Assembly (NCBI GenBank): GCA_030040475.1 | Contig: JASHTQ010000423.1 | Span: 1 to 5,484 of the forward strand | DNA from: Streptosporangiaceae bacterium | GTDB taxonomy: Bacteria > Actinomycetota > Actinomycetes > Streptosporangiales > Streptosporangiaceae | Reading direction: 5' to 3' | DNA: 5,484 nucleotides | Shown here: positions 4,869 through 5,484 of the stretch, piece after piece | Position numbering within the stretch: the stretch's first letter is position 1 | How the letters are laid out: each line of letters opens with the position of its first letter | Translations under genes and position numbers: made by a program | Notes under the pieces: generated by a model | Seen by the model: only the letters and a program-made list of their open reading frames with translations | What the model was told of the DNA's origin: nothing | Databases searched by the model: none

Positions 4869-5484
4869 ACCGGGCTCGCCGCCGGATCGCGGGTCGAGGT
4901 GCGGTCGGCGAGCATCGCGGCGGCGCAGCGGTGCGCGTCGGCGACCGGGCGGGAGTACACGCCGGGCGAGGGGACCAGGTTGTTGTAGAACGTCGCGCCC
5001 TCGCACAGCGGGCCGAGGACCCACACCCGCGGGTTCGGCCGGCCATCGGCGCCCAGCGGATGCTGGTCGCGGTCCACGTCGATGCCGGGCACCAGCGCGC
5101 TGCCCGGCCGGGAGGGCCGGATGCAGCCCTTGCGGGCCAGCGCCGACAGCAGCGGGCTCGCCGAGTCCCGCACGGCGGGCAGCGGGACCTGCGCCGGGAC
5201 CAGCCAGTCCGCCTCGCGGCGCGCCGGGGAGGCGAGGCGGGTCGAGGTGAGCGTCCAGCGCCCGGCGTCGCTTTCGATGCACGGCGCCGGGCCCAGCGGG
5301 ACCTCGAGCAGGCCGGCCGCGATCAGCGCGAGCAGTTCGGCGTGCCGCTCGTACTGCGGGCCGACCACGGCGCGGTTCATCAGCGGGACGACGCGGCGGT
5401 AGAAGTCGTCCCGGGAGGCGGGGGTCAGCCCGGCGAAGTCGGCGACGTAGCGGACCGTGTCGCGCAGTTCCCTGATGATGTCAA
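4865..5484 (-). CDS. Probable FAD/NAD(P)-binding protein, C-terminal part
   Basis: The frame is open from the right edge of the window to TAG at 4867-4865, giving 205 visible residues; the N-terminus lies outside. An in-frame ATG at 5380 is not the real start, because the same frame continues coherently upstream (DIIRELRDTVRYVADFAG, then TPASRDDFYRRVVPLM). The C-terminus has a VWVLGPLCEGATFYNNL segment followed by SPGVYSRPVADAHRCAAAML. This resembles the end of large actinobacterial FAD/NAD(P)-binding proteins, where 'lGp..EG..fyn...P.PG..SR...DA' closes the flavin site. The dinucleotide-binding motif itself would be in the missing N-terminal part, so the call rests on this terminal pattern. 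A flavin monooxygenase or reductase role is possible. It lies opposite to the aromatic-acid operon and is transcribed towards it. Confidence 0.55.
   Translation of the reverse strand, partial: DIIRELRDTVRYVADFAGLTPASRDDFYRRVVPLMNRAVVGPQYERHAELLALIAAGLLEVPLGPAPCIESDAGRWTLTSTRLASPARREADWLVPAQVPLPAVRDSASPLLSALARKGCIRPSRPGSALVPGIDVDRDQHPLGADGRPNPRVWVLGPLCEGATFYNNLVPSPGVYSRPVADAHRCAAAMLADRTSTRDPAASPV

Noticed and set aside
1..5484. CRISPR array, tRNA, rRNA, insertion sequence, attachment site or replication origin
   Set aside because: No regularly spaced long repeats, cloverleaf-like segments, transposase motifs or terminal inverted repeats were seen on reading both strands.

Overview
The window is high-GC DNA (G or C at most third codon positions) with GTG and TTG starts, tightly packed genes and long antisense shadow reading frames. 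This fits a filamentous or other high-GC actinomycete. I cannot place it to genus.

Layout. (1) Positions 1-360, minus strand: the first 31 codons of a flotillin/SPFH-type membrane protein, preceded by a small NfeD-like OB-fold protein. This is a familiar membrane-microdomain pairing. (2) Positions 361-468: a short, relatively AT-rich divergent intergenic region. It holds a 13-base direct repeat spaced exactly 22 bp and a TAACC-N6-GGTTA dyad, both placed like operators. (3) Positions 469-4414, plus strand: a three-gene operon with overlapping junctions (16 nt, then an ATGA overlap). It encodes a 14-helix-type MFS transporter, a stand-alone aryl-acid adenylating enzyme of the DhbE/EntE family, and an amidohydrolase-2 family protein with altered metal-ligand positions. 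(4) Positions 4415-4511: a GC-rich hairpin and tandem repeat, a possible -10 element and a strong ribosome binding site. (5) Positions 4512-4868, plus strand: a small MmcQ/YjbR-family protein. (6) Positions 4865-5484, minus strand: the C-terminal part of a probable FAD/NAD(P)-binding protein that runs off the window. It converges on the YjbR-type gene so closely that the two stop codons share a CTAG palindrome.

How the genes may work together. The operon is the most interesting part. The ligase has the substrate-pocket signature HN-L-PLGCPG, with Cys where 2,3-dihydroxybenzoate enzymes have Ser. That substitution is the one seen in salicylate-activating relatives. The amidohydrolase belongs to the superfamily that includes o-hydroxybenzoate decarboxylases and CoA-thioester-cleaving enzymes of hydroxycinnamate catabolism. 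No carrier protein, NRPS or PKS module is visible. An aromatic-acid transport, activation and cleavage unit is therefore a reasonable hypothesis: a small catabolic, detoxification or tailoring cassette, comparable in composition to the p-hydroxycinnamate (cou) genes of rhodococci. The substrate, the direction of transport and the reaction of the third protein are inferences, not shown by the sequence.
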